Counted from the stretch's first letter, positions 19,478 to 30,026 are shown. The stretch: 38,281 nucleotides of DNA from Sporisorium sorghi (GCA_023212695.1 JALCCG010000205.1:1-38281), one strand, 5' to 3'. Numbers and translations: made by a program. Notes: generated by a model not told the origin, from the letters alone.

Positions 19478-20779
19478 ATGCCCAGCAGCAACAACAACAC
19501 GTCCAACGCACAGCCGAATCCGGACTACATCTACCGCCCCGAAGACCCCGAGTACTCTGACCAATTCAGGGGCGACCATCATCAACCCGCTACTTCTTCA
19601 GGTCTATCGCAACGCTATCACCAGCTGTCGAGCACGATGGAGGCGCACGAGGTCAAGACGCTGACGCGCATGCAGATCGTCACGCCGCTGTCGGTGTTGC
19701 TGCAGATGGGCGTGATGATCCTGTGCGGGTCGAAGCTCATCCAGCCGAATTTGCAGCAGGTGTCGCGGCGGCATCCGACGTTCTTGTCGCCGCAGGACTC
19801 GTTTGTGCTGTTCTACTGGGCGGTGCTGTACGTGTTGCTGATTGGGTTTTCGGTGTTCTTGCTGTTGAGTCGGACGGCGGAAACGAAAAAGGCGCTCGTG
19901 CATGGTGTGGGGACCAGGCTGGCGCTTGCCAACTACCTGATGGTGCTCTGGGCCATCTTCTGGGTCCTTGATCGACCGCTTACTTTCGTCCTTGGAACAG
20001 CGGTGTTGGGCATCATCGCGTTGATTCTGCTGTTCGACGCGCTGGTGCTGGCGGTGCGCTACCCGCCTTCGCCCAAACACCCGCTCGACTGGCTGTTCAT
20101 CCACGTGCCCATCAAGATGTTCCTCGTAATCACGATCCAGTACGACGTGTGGCAGCAGCTCTTCATGGCGCTCGGCTGGGACTTTGGCTCCGGCGGCCAC
20201 GACGCCCTCCTGCAAGGCCTCTGGCCCGCGTTCGGTATCGTCACCGCTCTCGGCGCGCTCTCGGCACTCTGGATCTTCGCCACCGCCGACCTCACTTGGA
20301 CCGCTGCGGGCATTTACCTGAACCTGGGCCTGCTGTGGCACAAGCACTTCAGCCTCATCGGCGGCAGGGACGACGGCGAACCCCGCCCCGCGCCGCTTAC
20401 GGCTGCGATCATTTTGAGCATCTCGCTCCAGGCTGTGGCGCTCGTGGCGGGTGTCGCGTGGAAGAGGATCAAGGCGCGCCAGGAGGGCCGTATTGCTCTG
20501 CCATTGACGCCGGAGGAGGAGGCGGCGGCGTACCGTGCAGAGGCTGAGCGCAACGCCCGTGCCGCCGCGGCTGCGACGTCGTCGTCGACCCCGGCGAACC
20601 ACACGGTGCCTGCTGCAGCCGATGCTGCTCCTACGACCGCAAAGCAGAACAAGATCGTCGATGTCGCCGATGAGGAAGCTGCTGCCGAATCGAGCGGGGC
20701 GACTGTCACCCCGACAAAGGTGACGAGGAAGCTCGGCGGTGCGGGAAGCGCCAACGGCAGCCCCACTAAGAAGAAGTGA
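19478..20779 (+). CDS. Multi-pass membrane protein, fungal family of unknown function (possibly DUF1774-like)
   Basis: Single exon, 433 residues; the ATG at 19478 is the first in frame. A polar Asn/Gln/Pro-rich N-terminus (1-60) is followed by about eight hydrophobic spans: near 66-84, 109-131, 147-163, 168-195, 206-225, 248-269, 271-287 and 305-328. The rest is a cytosolic tail of about 100 residues rich in Ala, Thr and Glu, ending SPTKKK. The HPLDWLFIHVPIKMFLVI segment (201-218) resembles conserved motifs of a fungal uncharacterised membrane family. I recall DUF1774 as the best candidate but cannot confirm it. An alternative start is Met54. The charge pattern (acidic/polar N-terminus, basic C-terminus) does not settle the topology. 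It converges on the hydrolase gene with 121 bp between stops. Confidence 0.75.
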   Translation: MPSSNNNTSNAQPNPDYIYRPEDPEYSDQFRGDHHQPATSSGLSQRYHQLSSTMEAHEVKTLTRMQIVTPLSVLLQMGVMILCGSKLIQPNLQQVSRRHPTFLSPQDSFVLFYWAVLYVLLIGFSVFLLLSRTAETKKALVHGVGTRLALANYLMVLWAIFWVLDRPLTFVLGTAVLGIIALILLFDALVLAVRYPPSPKHPLDWLFIHVPIKMFLVITIQYDVWQQLFMALGWDFGSGGHDALLQGLWPAFGIVTALGALSALWIFATADLTWTAAGIYLNLGLLWHKHFSLIGGRDDGEPRPAPLTAAIILSISLQAVALVAGVAWKRIKARQEGRIALPLTPEEEAAAYRAEAERNARAAAAATSSSTPANHTVPAAADAAPTTAKQNKIVDVADEEAAAESSGATVTPTKVTRKLGGAGSANGSPTKKK

Positions 20780-20900
20780 GCCGCTCATTGCCTCCAATCA
20801 TTCCATCTCATGTACATACCCACGCGAATCTCTCGTAATCCATCCTTATGGAAACTCGTTGCGGGCATTTGTGTCTTCGATTGTCTGTGTCTGCGCGTGT

Positions 20901-20943
20901 CTACGCCTTACCTTTGCGCTCCTTCTTCTTCTCCTTGCCGTTA

Positions 20944-20980
<37 letters not shown>

Positions 20981-23900
20981 ACCCCGGCTTCCGCACCATG
21001 AGCAAGTTCCACACCCTCAACCCGCGATGATGATGGTGCGCACCACCCTTGGCCTCGCCCTCCGCGCCGGCCGTCTGGCCCGTCGGGTCGGTGCTCGTCT
21101 CCGTATCTAGGTGCTCGTCCTGCTCCGCGCGCAGATGGGCCCTCACCGTCCGATCCTCTGCACCCCAGAAACGCGACTTGCGCTGAATCCCATACGCCCG
21201 CGCCCGAATCTGCAGCGAGCGGCGCAGCAGCACCAGGGCATCATCCGCATCGCGCCTACCCGCAATAGCCGCCGGAGGCGGCGTCTCGCCAAAAAGCTCG
21301 GCGGGGGACACGTCGACGAGCCACGACCACTTCTCGCGACACTTGTCTGCGCCTCGCAGAATATCGGCGGCGCTGACACCGAGACCACCTCCCTTCGAGC
21401 TGGAGTTTGTGCTGCTGACGTCGTCCCCGCCGCGCGCAGACTGCGCCTGCTGCGTCAGTGCGGCTCGCTTGCGCCGCAGCCCTTCCAGGTCCAGCAGGCC
21501 ATGAGAGTGTGCTTCCTCGAGCATCTTCTGCGCTGTTCTCTCGTTCTTGGCTCGTTGCTTTTCCACGCGCCGCGCCGTCTTGGCGAACCGCTTGGCCCAC
21601 TGCGTCTGCCCCGTGAGGTAGCGCCCCACGGCGCCTTCCTTGATTTGCCCGATCTCGTCGATGGGCACTTGGAGCGCCTGCAGCTCCGTCTCGGGCTCCA
21701 AGGGGCGCAGGTAGCCGCGCACGTCGACACGCTCGCGGATCATGAACGAATGGTACGACGGTCGCAGCAGAGGCACTTGGCCGGTGTACTCGTTGGCTAC
21801 GTCGGTGGTGTTGCCGCGTCGGAGCGAAGAGTCGGACGACGTATGTGCGTTGCCGCTGCTGCCAGACGGGTGGCCGTGGAACGCGTCGCTGAGCACTTTG
21901 GACATGCTTCGGTGTCGTGGTTTGGGGGTGTTGGCCGCTGCTGGATTTGCAGTGGCTGCAGCAGCCGAACCATCATTGGACGACTCGACGGCAGACATGG
22001 GCTCCGGTTCGTCACGGAGTGCTGCACCACTGCCACCCAAGCCAGCGCCCTGCTCTTGACCAGCAGACGCCGCCGACCCATTCGCCTCCCCGTCCGCACC
22101 CGTCGTCGACCTCATCGAGCTCTGCAAGCTCGAAGCCAACGGCGGCGAAGCCACCTCACCACCCACATTGTCGCTCACCCCATCATCGTCCTCCTCCAGA
22201 TCATCAGCATCATCGTCGTCCTCCTCCCACGCACCATCCTCACCACCATCACGGCCCGCATCGCCCTCGACCACTTCGGGGAACGGATTCTTGATGTTCG
22301 TCGGAGCACCCGTTACGTGCTTGACGAACGACGCCACCGCCCTGTACGCAAAGCGCGACTGGGACGTAAACGCAAACGCGGTGAGCACGTGGCACATCTG
22401 GTCGTAGATCTGCAGATGCACTTTCGTCGGTTGCGAGTCGAACTTTTCCGCAGTTTCGCGGTTGCGCGAGAACTTGTCGAGCAGGTCCTTGCGCAGTGGA
22501 TAGCGGTGAGGGTGCGCGGCACGGTGGGCGAGGTAGACGATCTCGTCGTGCAGCACTTCGGCGTCACCGGCGAGGACGTAGAGCGGTGGCAGTCCGCCGA
22601 GCGAGCCACTGAGCACGGCCGAGCAGAGCGGATGCATGAGCTGGTCGTTGGTCGCGTACAGCTGGACCTGCTCGCGCAGCTCGATGGCTTCCTGCGACGG
22701 GTCGGCGCGCTGGATGGTGATGGGCTCGGACCAGAGCAGATCGAGTGGCTCCAGAATGCCGTTGTGATGCGTTGCCTTGGTCGGTTCTGGCTGTGTATCT
22801 TTGCTGCTCGACGAGTGCAGGTTGCCGCCGTCGACGCTCTTGCGCGCTGTTGGCTCTGTGTCGCCTTTCTTGCTGCTGTCTTCTTCGACGCCGACAGGAA
22901 CCTTTCGCCTTGGTTCTCCCTCGTCTTTCTTGCCTGCGCCATTGCCTTCTTCCTTGACTGGTTTAGTCGCGATGATGGGCCACAGCGTCGAGGGCTTGTG
23001 AATGAAGCCGTAGGGCGGGATAATGTCGGTCGCCGTATTCTGCAGAATGGAAGGGAACGAATGCGTCAGATCGCACCAAGGGGAAATGAGCACGGCACCA
23101 GCGGGCGCAGGCAGACCCATGTCTCGAATCACGGTCAAGAGGGCTAGCGTGAGTCCGCCTCCCGCACTGTCACCTCCCACCACGAGTTTCTTGGGGTCCA
23201 CGGGTTTGTGCTTTGCGCCCTTGGGTGGGTACAGCAGGTACAAGTAGGATGCGACAGCATCTTGGAGCGCACAAGGCCAGGGATACTGGGGCGCTTTTCG
23301 GTAAATTGGCGCAAAGCACTTGCCTCCGAACTTGCGTGCGTAGCGGACGATCTGGTAGCGATGTGTTGCGAGCGAACCAAAGTAGTATCCGCCGCCGTGA
23401 AAGTAGAGCATGACGCGTTGGAGGCGGTCGAGCTCTTCGGTCTCGGAAGCGTGATCGTCCTGGACACCGTTGTCGGATTCCACGTCGGCGGCGGTTTTGA
23501 TCGTCGGTTGTGGCACTTCCGCATCCGTATCGCCGCTTGAGGCTTTGGAAGCTGCGTCCTCATCAGCAGCGTCTGTCTCAGCTGCAGCTTCGCCTTGTTG
23601 TTCTCTCGCCTCGTTTGCGGCGCGTTTGCACGATTGCGAACGTCGCTTGAGCGCAGTCTCTGTCTTTTGTCGCATGGCTCGAACCTCTGAGAGAGCACGT
23701 TCGTGTCGCTTGTTCCTCTTGAACCTGTGCTTTCTTGCTGCGGCGCCCGCCGGGCTGGAAGGGTTCTGTTGACCGTTGGCGGCCTTCTGTTGAGATCGTT
23801 TCTCCATCTTCTTCATCTTTTTCCAGTCGTTGGACATGGCGATCCACTCTCCCTGCACACCGGGCAGCGGTCGGAGCTGCCACCACTTCTCACCTCCCAC

Positions 23901-24272
23901 CAGCTTGGCCAAGTCTTCGGGGCCGAGATGATCTTGGATGACCTTGGCCGCTTGATCGCAGCTCTCCATGGGGATCATGACTGGCAGCGTGGTGGCCCAA
24001 GGGATGGGAGGCGCCGGAGCATCGGTGAAGCTCTGCAGGGCCTCTACAGTGTCGTTGGTGCCCAGCTCGCAGAAGGCTTTGACAATGTGGAAGGCCTCAT
24101 CGAACATGAACTCGTCGGTTGCGTTCATGCGTTTATTCGGGTCGGATGGATCATTTTGAGAACTTGGCCGACCTTTGAGCGTGCGTTTCGCTTTCTTGTA
24201 GTAGTGCTTGAAGAAGGTCTTGGTGATGGTAGGCGCCAGGTGGACAGCAGCGCCGCCCGTTGTGATGGTCAT
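20901..24272 (-). CDS. Large alpha/beta hydrolase of the hormone-sensitive-lipase type
   Basis: Single exon, 1123 residues from the ATG at 24272; codons further upstream stay open but hold no ATG. The HSL-type core is complete: oxyanion motif HGGGYYFGS (292-300), nucleophile Ser369 in GGDSAGGG, Asp570 in LAGDAEVLHDE, and His628 in DQMCHVLTAF. An N-terminal region of about 280 residues is basic then acidic and has no recognised domain beyond a helical start. The core is interrupted between nucleophile and Asp (about 437-500) by a Lys/Glu/Ser-rich disordered insert. After residue 660 come acidic, Ser/Gly-rich disordered stretches, then a conserved-looking block (LLRPSYHSFMIRERVDVRGYL, then a long basic helix). 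The C-terminus is Ser/Ala/Lys-rich. It is probably a lipase or esterase on intracellular lipids; the substrate is unknown. Confidence 0.85.
20940..20985. repeat. (GCC)n(GAC)n trinucleotide repeat in the hydrolase C-terminus
   Basis: On the coding strand this encodes Ser6 followed by a run of Ala close to the C-terminus. It is an in-frame trinucleotide tract that may vary in length between strains. Confidence 0.88.
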
Positions 24273-24705
24273 TGTTGGAGATGCTGCGGTGGGAGGCACA
24301 CCAACGTCGATGCAGTCGGTGGAGGGGTGATGGGTCTATGTGTCTATCGAGCGTCGACAAGGAGGATGGTGGTGGACGGAAGGATACATGCGTGCGGCAA
24401 TGGGATGGATGACCGCCGGCAGTTGAAGGAGAGTGTGCTTGTGCTTGTGCTCTTGCTGCTGCACTTCCCCTGCATCGGATCATCCCACGCCAACTTCATT
24501 GTGACTTCACAAGGTGTAAGCCGAGATGACGGCTCTTCGGCTATGTTCCGACTGCAATCGAACATGCACTCCGCTGCAGCCAAGACAAGATGCCGTCGGA
24601 AAACATGCACACACAGAAATAAGCCTCCACACCCCGATCCCGATATCACCATTGAGAAGCCACTTGACGAGGAGAATGTGTATTGCAAGTAAGATGAGTC
24701 CTCGA
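24273..24705. other. Spacer between the hydrolase gene and the ligase gene
   Basis: Holds the hydrolase promoter and the 3' end of the ligase gene, which lies upstream on the same strand. No gene, tRNA or repeat was recognised. Confidence 0.5.
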
Positions 24706-27459
24706 TCAATCCTCTGCTGTTGCTCGAATGGCACCAGCGCGGGGCCGAACAACGGCATCTTTCGGTTTCGACTTGTCTCTAGCCACTCCACGAAAGGCAG
24801 GGAAGCGAGGATACCCATCTTCGCTCAGCTCAAAGAAGCGGTAGTTGATGATGCTGCCGATGGGCGGCGGATTGTCTCGTTGAGCATCCGACATGCCCGT
24901 GCCGACGCGAAAGACGGTACCGCACGCCATACGAGCAGCGAGCGAGCCCGTGCGTCCTTCGTGTCGCCCGGTGCCCTCGGCATAGCCAATCACCTCGGCT
25001 TCGGCGTCGTACCACGACTTGAGCTTGAACAGCGTGTTGCCTCGTTTGCCTTCGTATCTGGAGCCGGGTTGACGGAGCATCAGTCTGTTCCGATGCGTTG
25101 TTGAGGCGCGATGAAATGTTCAAGGTTAATTCTGCTTCGTCTCAGATCAAATGGCGGCTGCGATGAGGTACTCACCCTTCTCCGCCTTTGAGCTCGACAG
25201 ACTCCATGAGCTCTGCCAAGTGCGCTCGGCCTTCGCATTTGATGTGCTTGACCAGCTTGATCTGCGATCCTTGCAATGAGTCGATGTCGAGCCCTTCGGT
25301 AGATCCAAAGCGTTTCTCGATCTCGGACCAACGCTCTTCCACTGGCCTTGAACCCATCGACGGCAAGTCGAAGATCTGAGCGATGAAAAGGAGAAAGCAA
25401 AGAGCACGTCAGTAGGCTTGAGACGAGAAGCTTCGTTTTGCATCAATTGCATGCCTACCATAAACTTGATGCGATTCCACTCGTTGGAGCTCTTCGATTT
25501 TTGTCGACAGACGTGGGCATATGCAGAAGGCAGCGTTCGGCCAGACAGACCCGTTTTGAGAGTGTCCAAGGTGGCGTACATGTGCGGTCGCCGTGGCGAC
25601 GTGGTGTTCGAGGCGGGCACGGAAGGCAGAGGAGGTCCAGAAACGAGCTGATCAGCACTCGCGCTCTTCAAGTCAACACGATCTGCTGCGCCGCTTCTAG
25701 TCCGCTTGACCACCTTGCCGCACCTCGGGCAGCGCTTCAAGGCAGCAGTATGGAGCGACCTGAGCTGAACAGGGAGTGGCCGGCTGCTCTCAGCTGCGTG
25801 ACGTCCAAACAGAGCTCGCAAGAACGATCTTGCCATGTCAAAGCGTGCGCCCTTGGAAGATTTGGCTTTGGAGCTTCTTTCGCGTTTGCCCTGACTTCTT
25901 GAAACAAGCACTGCAGATCGCTTCCATGCTTTCCAGCTGGAGCTCTGCGCTGCCCCGCCGTAGCCGCTTGCTGGGGACCGCAACGTCGACAGTGCGGATC
26001 TTGCGTCACGCAACCGATCCTGGCTAGCTGTCCGTCCGCCCACCTGTTCGCGCAGCCACTGTCGCTCCATGGAATCGCGTTCTAGGAAATGCCGAAACGT
26101 GCGGATCCGGCCCAATCTTACAGTTGTACGGCAGATCTGCGATGTTTGATCGAATGTGCCTCGTGCCATCCACAGCTCGCCGTCGAGTGTGATATCTTTT
26201 GGGAGTCCTGTTTGAAGAAGCAGAGCGCGACAATGATGTTGCAGTCAAGCACGGTGTCAGCCCAGATACACGACAATCACACGGATGGTATCGAACACTC
26301 ACGACTTCTCCACCAGGAAGGCGCATTCCATTCGATCTTCTGACGAGAGTAGAGCCTCTGTCCGTCCCAGAATGCACGCACGCCGTCGAGCTTTTCGCTG
26401 ATCCACCAGCCCGTAGGATCCATCGCCTTCGATCTCGGTTTGGACGGGTCAGCGTCCAACAGCCAGGGCTTGGCCAGCAGCAGGGAGACCTGGAAGAGGG
26501 CGAGTCGCATAATGGAATGAAACAAAGTTAGAAAGGATACGTCTTCTGCGAGGAAGCGGACGAGACCATCGACTCACCTTGTCGTCATCGCTGTCAGCTG
26601 CAGACTTCTTGCCACGCCGGGCACGCTTCGAGGGCGATGTCTGCACATCATCTGGATCGAATCCATACTCGTCGTTGTCATCGTCATCATACGCCGGGCG
26701 GATATTGCCGGCGACAGTAGGAGTGGTCGGCTGGACAGGCGTCGAAGCCAAGGTCACGGCGCGATGGGATGGTGCGGCTTGCGATGCAACGACATCTTCC
26801 TCTTCCGTCTCTGTATCGCTGTCGTCTTGTTCCTGCTGTACCGACGTCCTGCGAGGTGCGGAATCAGAAGTGTTCGTTTCATCAGTGCTGCGCGAGTGAG
26901 TCGCTCCGTCGATCGGCGTCTTGCTGAGCTCGCAAGTCGGACCCGCTGTATTAGCGCTCGTGGAAGGAACATCATCGGTCTGACTCTGCGAGAGCTGTCG
27001 AAAGTGGTCGTCCAGCATGCTCTTGGCGTGTGTGTGTCGCGCATGGTGACCATCCGACGTGGTTCTGCGGAACTTGGAATGCTCGAATACAGTGCTCTTT
27101 GCTTCCTTTGCAAGAGCAATTCGGTCGTTCTCGTACTGCTCCCCAAGCACGTCCTTGAGGTGCGTGCAGGTCTTGCGCATCTTGTTGCGCTCCGTGCTGA
27201 ACCTCCACGCTGGGCACGAGCAGACATAGTAACCCTCTGCGAAGCGTTTCAGCACAAACGAGGACGAAGCGGATCCACCGGCTTTCGAGATGGGGAATGG
27301 CTGATTGAGAGGGATGATGGTCAGAGGCGAGACCTCTTTTCCATCGACGCTGGTTCGGTAGCCGTACTCGTCCTGGCGGATCATCTTGGGTATATGCAGT
27401 ACGGCTGTCTGCGGATCGATGACATCCGCCATCGAGATGCTGGTTAGCATCGACGACAT
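24706..27459 (-). CDS. ATP-dependent DNA ligase with N-terminal SWIM zinc finger
   Basis: Five exons: 27459-26578, 26489-26303, 26207-25459, 25375-25176 and 25084-24706. Introns are 83-95 nt with GTGAGT or GTAGGC donors and CTNAC-like branch sites; phases agree. The product is 798 residues. Exon 1 holds a SWIM-type zinc finger (CSCPAWRF...CTHLKDVLG; Cys80, Cys82, Cys98, His100) and an acidic/basic linker ending in an RAR-GKK nuclear-type signal. The ligase core follows: motif I SEKLDGVRAFWDG with adenylated Lys327, LDGELW (Glu367), IKFMIFD across the exon 3/4 joint (603-609), KGGEGLMLR across exons 4/5 (669-677), motif V TLFKLKSW (690-697), and a short OB domain ending near PRFPAFRGVARD. About 210 extra residues (roughly 386-595) interrupt the catalytic domain. 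It would seal nicks in nuclear or mitochondrial DNA; which one is unclear. Confidence 0.85.
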
Positions 27460-27911
27460 TTTGATGCGGAATGGCTGATCGCGAGAAGTTGGATCTGATG
27501 ACGATGCAGGTTGAAGGAGAGATGTGGTAGGTTGTGGAGAGAGAAGACGAGCGGATGGAAGCTACAAAGAAGGGCTGTCGATCCCGCAGCATTCAGTGAG
27601 CCTGTGCTGATGCGGCCGCGTCACGGGACAAGAGGCGCATGATCGGATGCGGCCGAGTCGAGCTCGATGTGATCATAGAGAGGAAGGATGGAATAAGGTT
27701 GGTGATAGAGAGCAAGCTCGGGACAATGGCTCGGTGGCGTCGAAGTTTGGAAGGATTGAGGATGGACCCTGAGGAAAGTCGGCCTGTCAAAAAGCCGAGA
27801 CCCGCATTCCGAGCTTGGAGCTTGCTGCAGTCTGTGCGCTTTCCGACGTGTTCTCAGGCGTTGGTTGATCTTTCGCTCTCCGCATCACCACCATCTCAAT
27901 CCTCACACACA
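27460..27911. promoter_or_regulatory. Shared divergent promoter region of the ligase and ERG28 genes
   Basis: The 452 bp between the two ATG codons must hold both promoters. No TATA box or sterol element was recognised with confidence. The 40 bp before the ERG28 ATG are CA/CT-rich (CATCACCACCATCTCAATCC), typical of a fungal leader. Confidence 0.5.
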
Positions 27912-28660
27912 ATGTCGCTCAGCGATTGTAAGTGCTCAGCAATACCACAGCAGACACAACACTTTATCCGTGCGATGCTAACAAGATCTTGCCCTCCACG
28001 CACAGGGATCCCGGACGGACTGCTGCCACGATGGCTGCTCGTGGTCGCTGCCATGGCCCACCTCAACGGCGCCAACAACTTTATCAAGCCTAGCTTCAGC
28101 GCCAAAGTCTACTCGTCGGCCGGCACGCAGAGTGAGTATCTCTATCAAAAAACGAAGCCCGGCTCGACGCCGTCACTCATTCTCACTCTCTCTTCCGTCT
28201 CTTCGTCCGGCGAGTACTCAGTCACCCCTCTGTCCGCACGACTCTTTGGCGTCTGGAACTTTACCTCTGCCATCATCCGAGGCTATGCTGCCTATAACAT
28301 GCACGATAAAGTGTAAGTCGACCGCGTGCAGCTCTCAGGACTATCATCAAGACTGACCCCTCTTTTTCCCCTCCTTTCAACCTCGCAGCGCATACGAGCT
28401 TTGCATGTGGTCCTTCGTCATTGCTCTGGCACACTTCATCTCGGAAACCTTCGTCTACAAGACCGCCAAGCTGGGCCCTGGTATCATTAGCCCTTTGATT
28501 GTCGCTTGTAAGTGCTTCCGCAGTTTGGCTGCAACCAAATCTGCTTTTGCTCACTCGTTCTTTCCTCCCTCGTGCGCTTCCATCGACCACAGCTTCGAGT
28601 CTCGCTGCTATGTACCTCCAGTATGACGCCTACCTCAACAAGCCGAGCGTCTGGATCTGA
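27912..28660 (+). CDS. ERG28: ERG28, ER scaffold of the sterol C-4 demethylase complex
   Basis: Five exons: 27912-27927, 28006-28131, 28222-28312, 28389-28507 and 28593-28660. They sum to 420 nt and encode 139 residues. Phases and GT/AG borders all fit, with branch-like sites such as GCTAAC in intron 1 and ACTGAC in intron 3. The first coding exon is only 16 nt. The joined protein starts MSLSDWIPDGLLPRWLLVV and has four hydrophobic spans, with conserved LSARLFGVWNFTSAIIRGYAAYN, ALAHFISETFVYKT and the ending YLQYDAYLNKPSVWI. Length and order match Erg28. In yeast the protein tethers Erg25, Erg26 and Erg27 at the ER membrane for removal of the C-4 methyl groups during ergosterol synthesis. The gene diverges from the ligase gene and converges on the deacetylase gene. 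Confidence 0.93.
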
Positions 28661-28964
28661 TCGAAAGCATTGCAATGCCAGTCTCGTCTCAATCAACAAT
28701 TCAGCGCAATCAACTCGCGTGCGAAGATCACTCAGCGAAGACCGGCAGACAACAGAGTAGGGGATCTGACCGAAGCCAAAAGATGCTTGAATTGAAGGAC
28801 ATTGCTAAGAGGAGAAAGGGGATGATATGCGATATGGAAATCTATGCAGAAAGCGGCGAGCAGAGTCTCATGCTCAAGCCGAGGTGGATCAGAAGAAAAG
28901 AAACGGGAGCTGGATGCCATCAAGAACAGGAAAACAACTGCGTGGCCCGCCGACTGGTGACTGT

Positions 28965-29888
28965 TCAGTTGTCACCAGGCTGGGGCGTGCCGTCGCAGGT
29001 CCACGTCGCATCGCGCTTGCCGTAGCTGTTCTTGGTCACTTTGTACGGGATGAAGTTGAGCGTGTCGGCGACGGTCTGACTGCCCTTGTATCCGTTCTTG
29101 CGCACGATGTTGACCGCCTTGGGGATGACGATTTCAGCAGTAGCCTCGACGGTCTCGTGGTTGAGCACGATGGCTTGGGTCGGCGACTTGAGGCCCCTGT
29201 ACAGCTTCAGACCCGCATCGGATCCCGCACCGTCGGCGTCGCCAGTGTCGTAGTTCCAACCGATAACGACCAGGCCCCAGCGGTCGTTGAGGTACTTGAC
29301 CTGGTCCTCGCGGATCTCGCCGTACGGCGCACGGATGCACCCCGGCACGGCGCCCAGGATCTTCCACAGCGCATCCTCGACCAGCTGCACCTGCTCGTCG
29401 AGCTCGCGGAAGCTGAGCGTCTTGAGGTGCGGGTGGTTCCACGTGTGCGAGCAGATCTGGTGCTTGCGCTCATACGCATACCGCAGCGCATGCACCTGCG
29501 GCTTGTCGTAGATGCACCGCCAGTTGTTGCCATTGACAAAGAAAGTCGCCTTCTGGTTGCCCGCATTGTCGAGCGTGTCGACAATCTTTTGCTCGTAGAT
29601 GTACGGACCGTCGTCAAACGTCAGCGACAGGCAGCCGGGTGTGGTGCAAGCGAGCTGCACGCCCTTGATCTCGCCAGGGTACTTCCTGCGACGTTGACGT
29701 TTGCCCTTGCCCACCTGGCGCTCGTGGAGCGTGTAGTCTGAGGCAGGCATGGCGGCCAATTCGCGACGAACGTTGGGCGAGATGTGGTCAGGGATGGTGC
29801 TCATCACGGTGGGCGTCGCAGTGGCTGGAGAGGTGAGCAGCGCAGCGCCAAAGGCAGCGCCGGCTGCGAGGATGGTAGAGAATCGCAT
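28965..29888 (-). CDS. Secreted polysaccharide (chitin) deacetylase, CE4 family
   Basis: Single exon, 307 residues. The ATG at 29888 starts a signal peptide (about 1-25, cut after ATA). The frame is open much further upstream but that part lies in promoter DNA. A propeptide-like region to about 69 ends in the basic cluster KGKRQRRRK, a plausible Kex2-type cleavage zone. The NodB domain follows: LTFDDGP (89-95; Asp92 base, Asp93 metal), SHTWNHP (147-153; His148 and His152 metal), RAPYGE (186-191), DTGD (214-217) and IVLNHE (240-245; His244 acid). It should remove N-acetyl groups from chitin in the wall or septum, making chitosan. There is no GPI-type hydrophobic tail, so the protein is probably released or wall-trapped. 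A TATA box lies about 140 bp upstream. Confidence 0.92.
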   Translation of the reverse strand: MRFSTILAAGAAFGAALLTSPATATPTVMSTIPDHISPNVRRELAAMPASDYTLHERQVGKGKRQRRRKYPGEIKGVQLACTTPGCLSLTFDDGPYIYEQKIVDTLDNAGNQKATFFVNGNNWRCIYDKPQVHALRYAYERKHQICSHTWNHPHLKTLSFRELDEQVQLVEDALWKILGAVPGCIRAPYGEIREDQVKYLNDRWGLVVIGWNYDTGDADGAGSDAGLKLYRGLKSPTQAIVLNHETVEATAEIVIPKAVNIVRKNGYKGSQTVADTLNFIPYKVTKNSYGKRDATWTCDGTPQPGDN

Positions 29889-30026
29889 TGTGAGTGGTTG
29901 AGGGGGGAAGAGAGTGCACGAAGGGAATGTCTTGTGAGGGAAAGAGTCCGTGGTTGAGGGTAAGGGGGAAGGAGGGGGAAAGGATGAGGAGGGGAGAAAG
30001 TCTAGCAAGGTCAAAACAGGCCGGTC

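Noticed and set aside
21111..23147. A 678-codon open frame on the plus strand, antisense to the alpha/beta hydrolase
   Set aside because: The translation is Arg/Leu/Val-rich with no domain. It mirrors a GC-rich gene with strong third-position bias on the other strand, which leaves antisense frames open. The minus-strand protein has a full catalytic triad.
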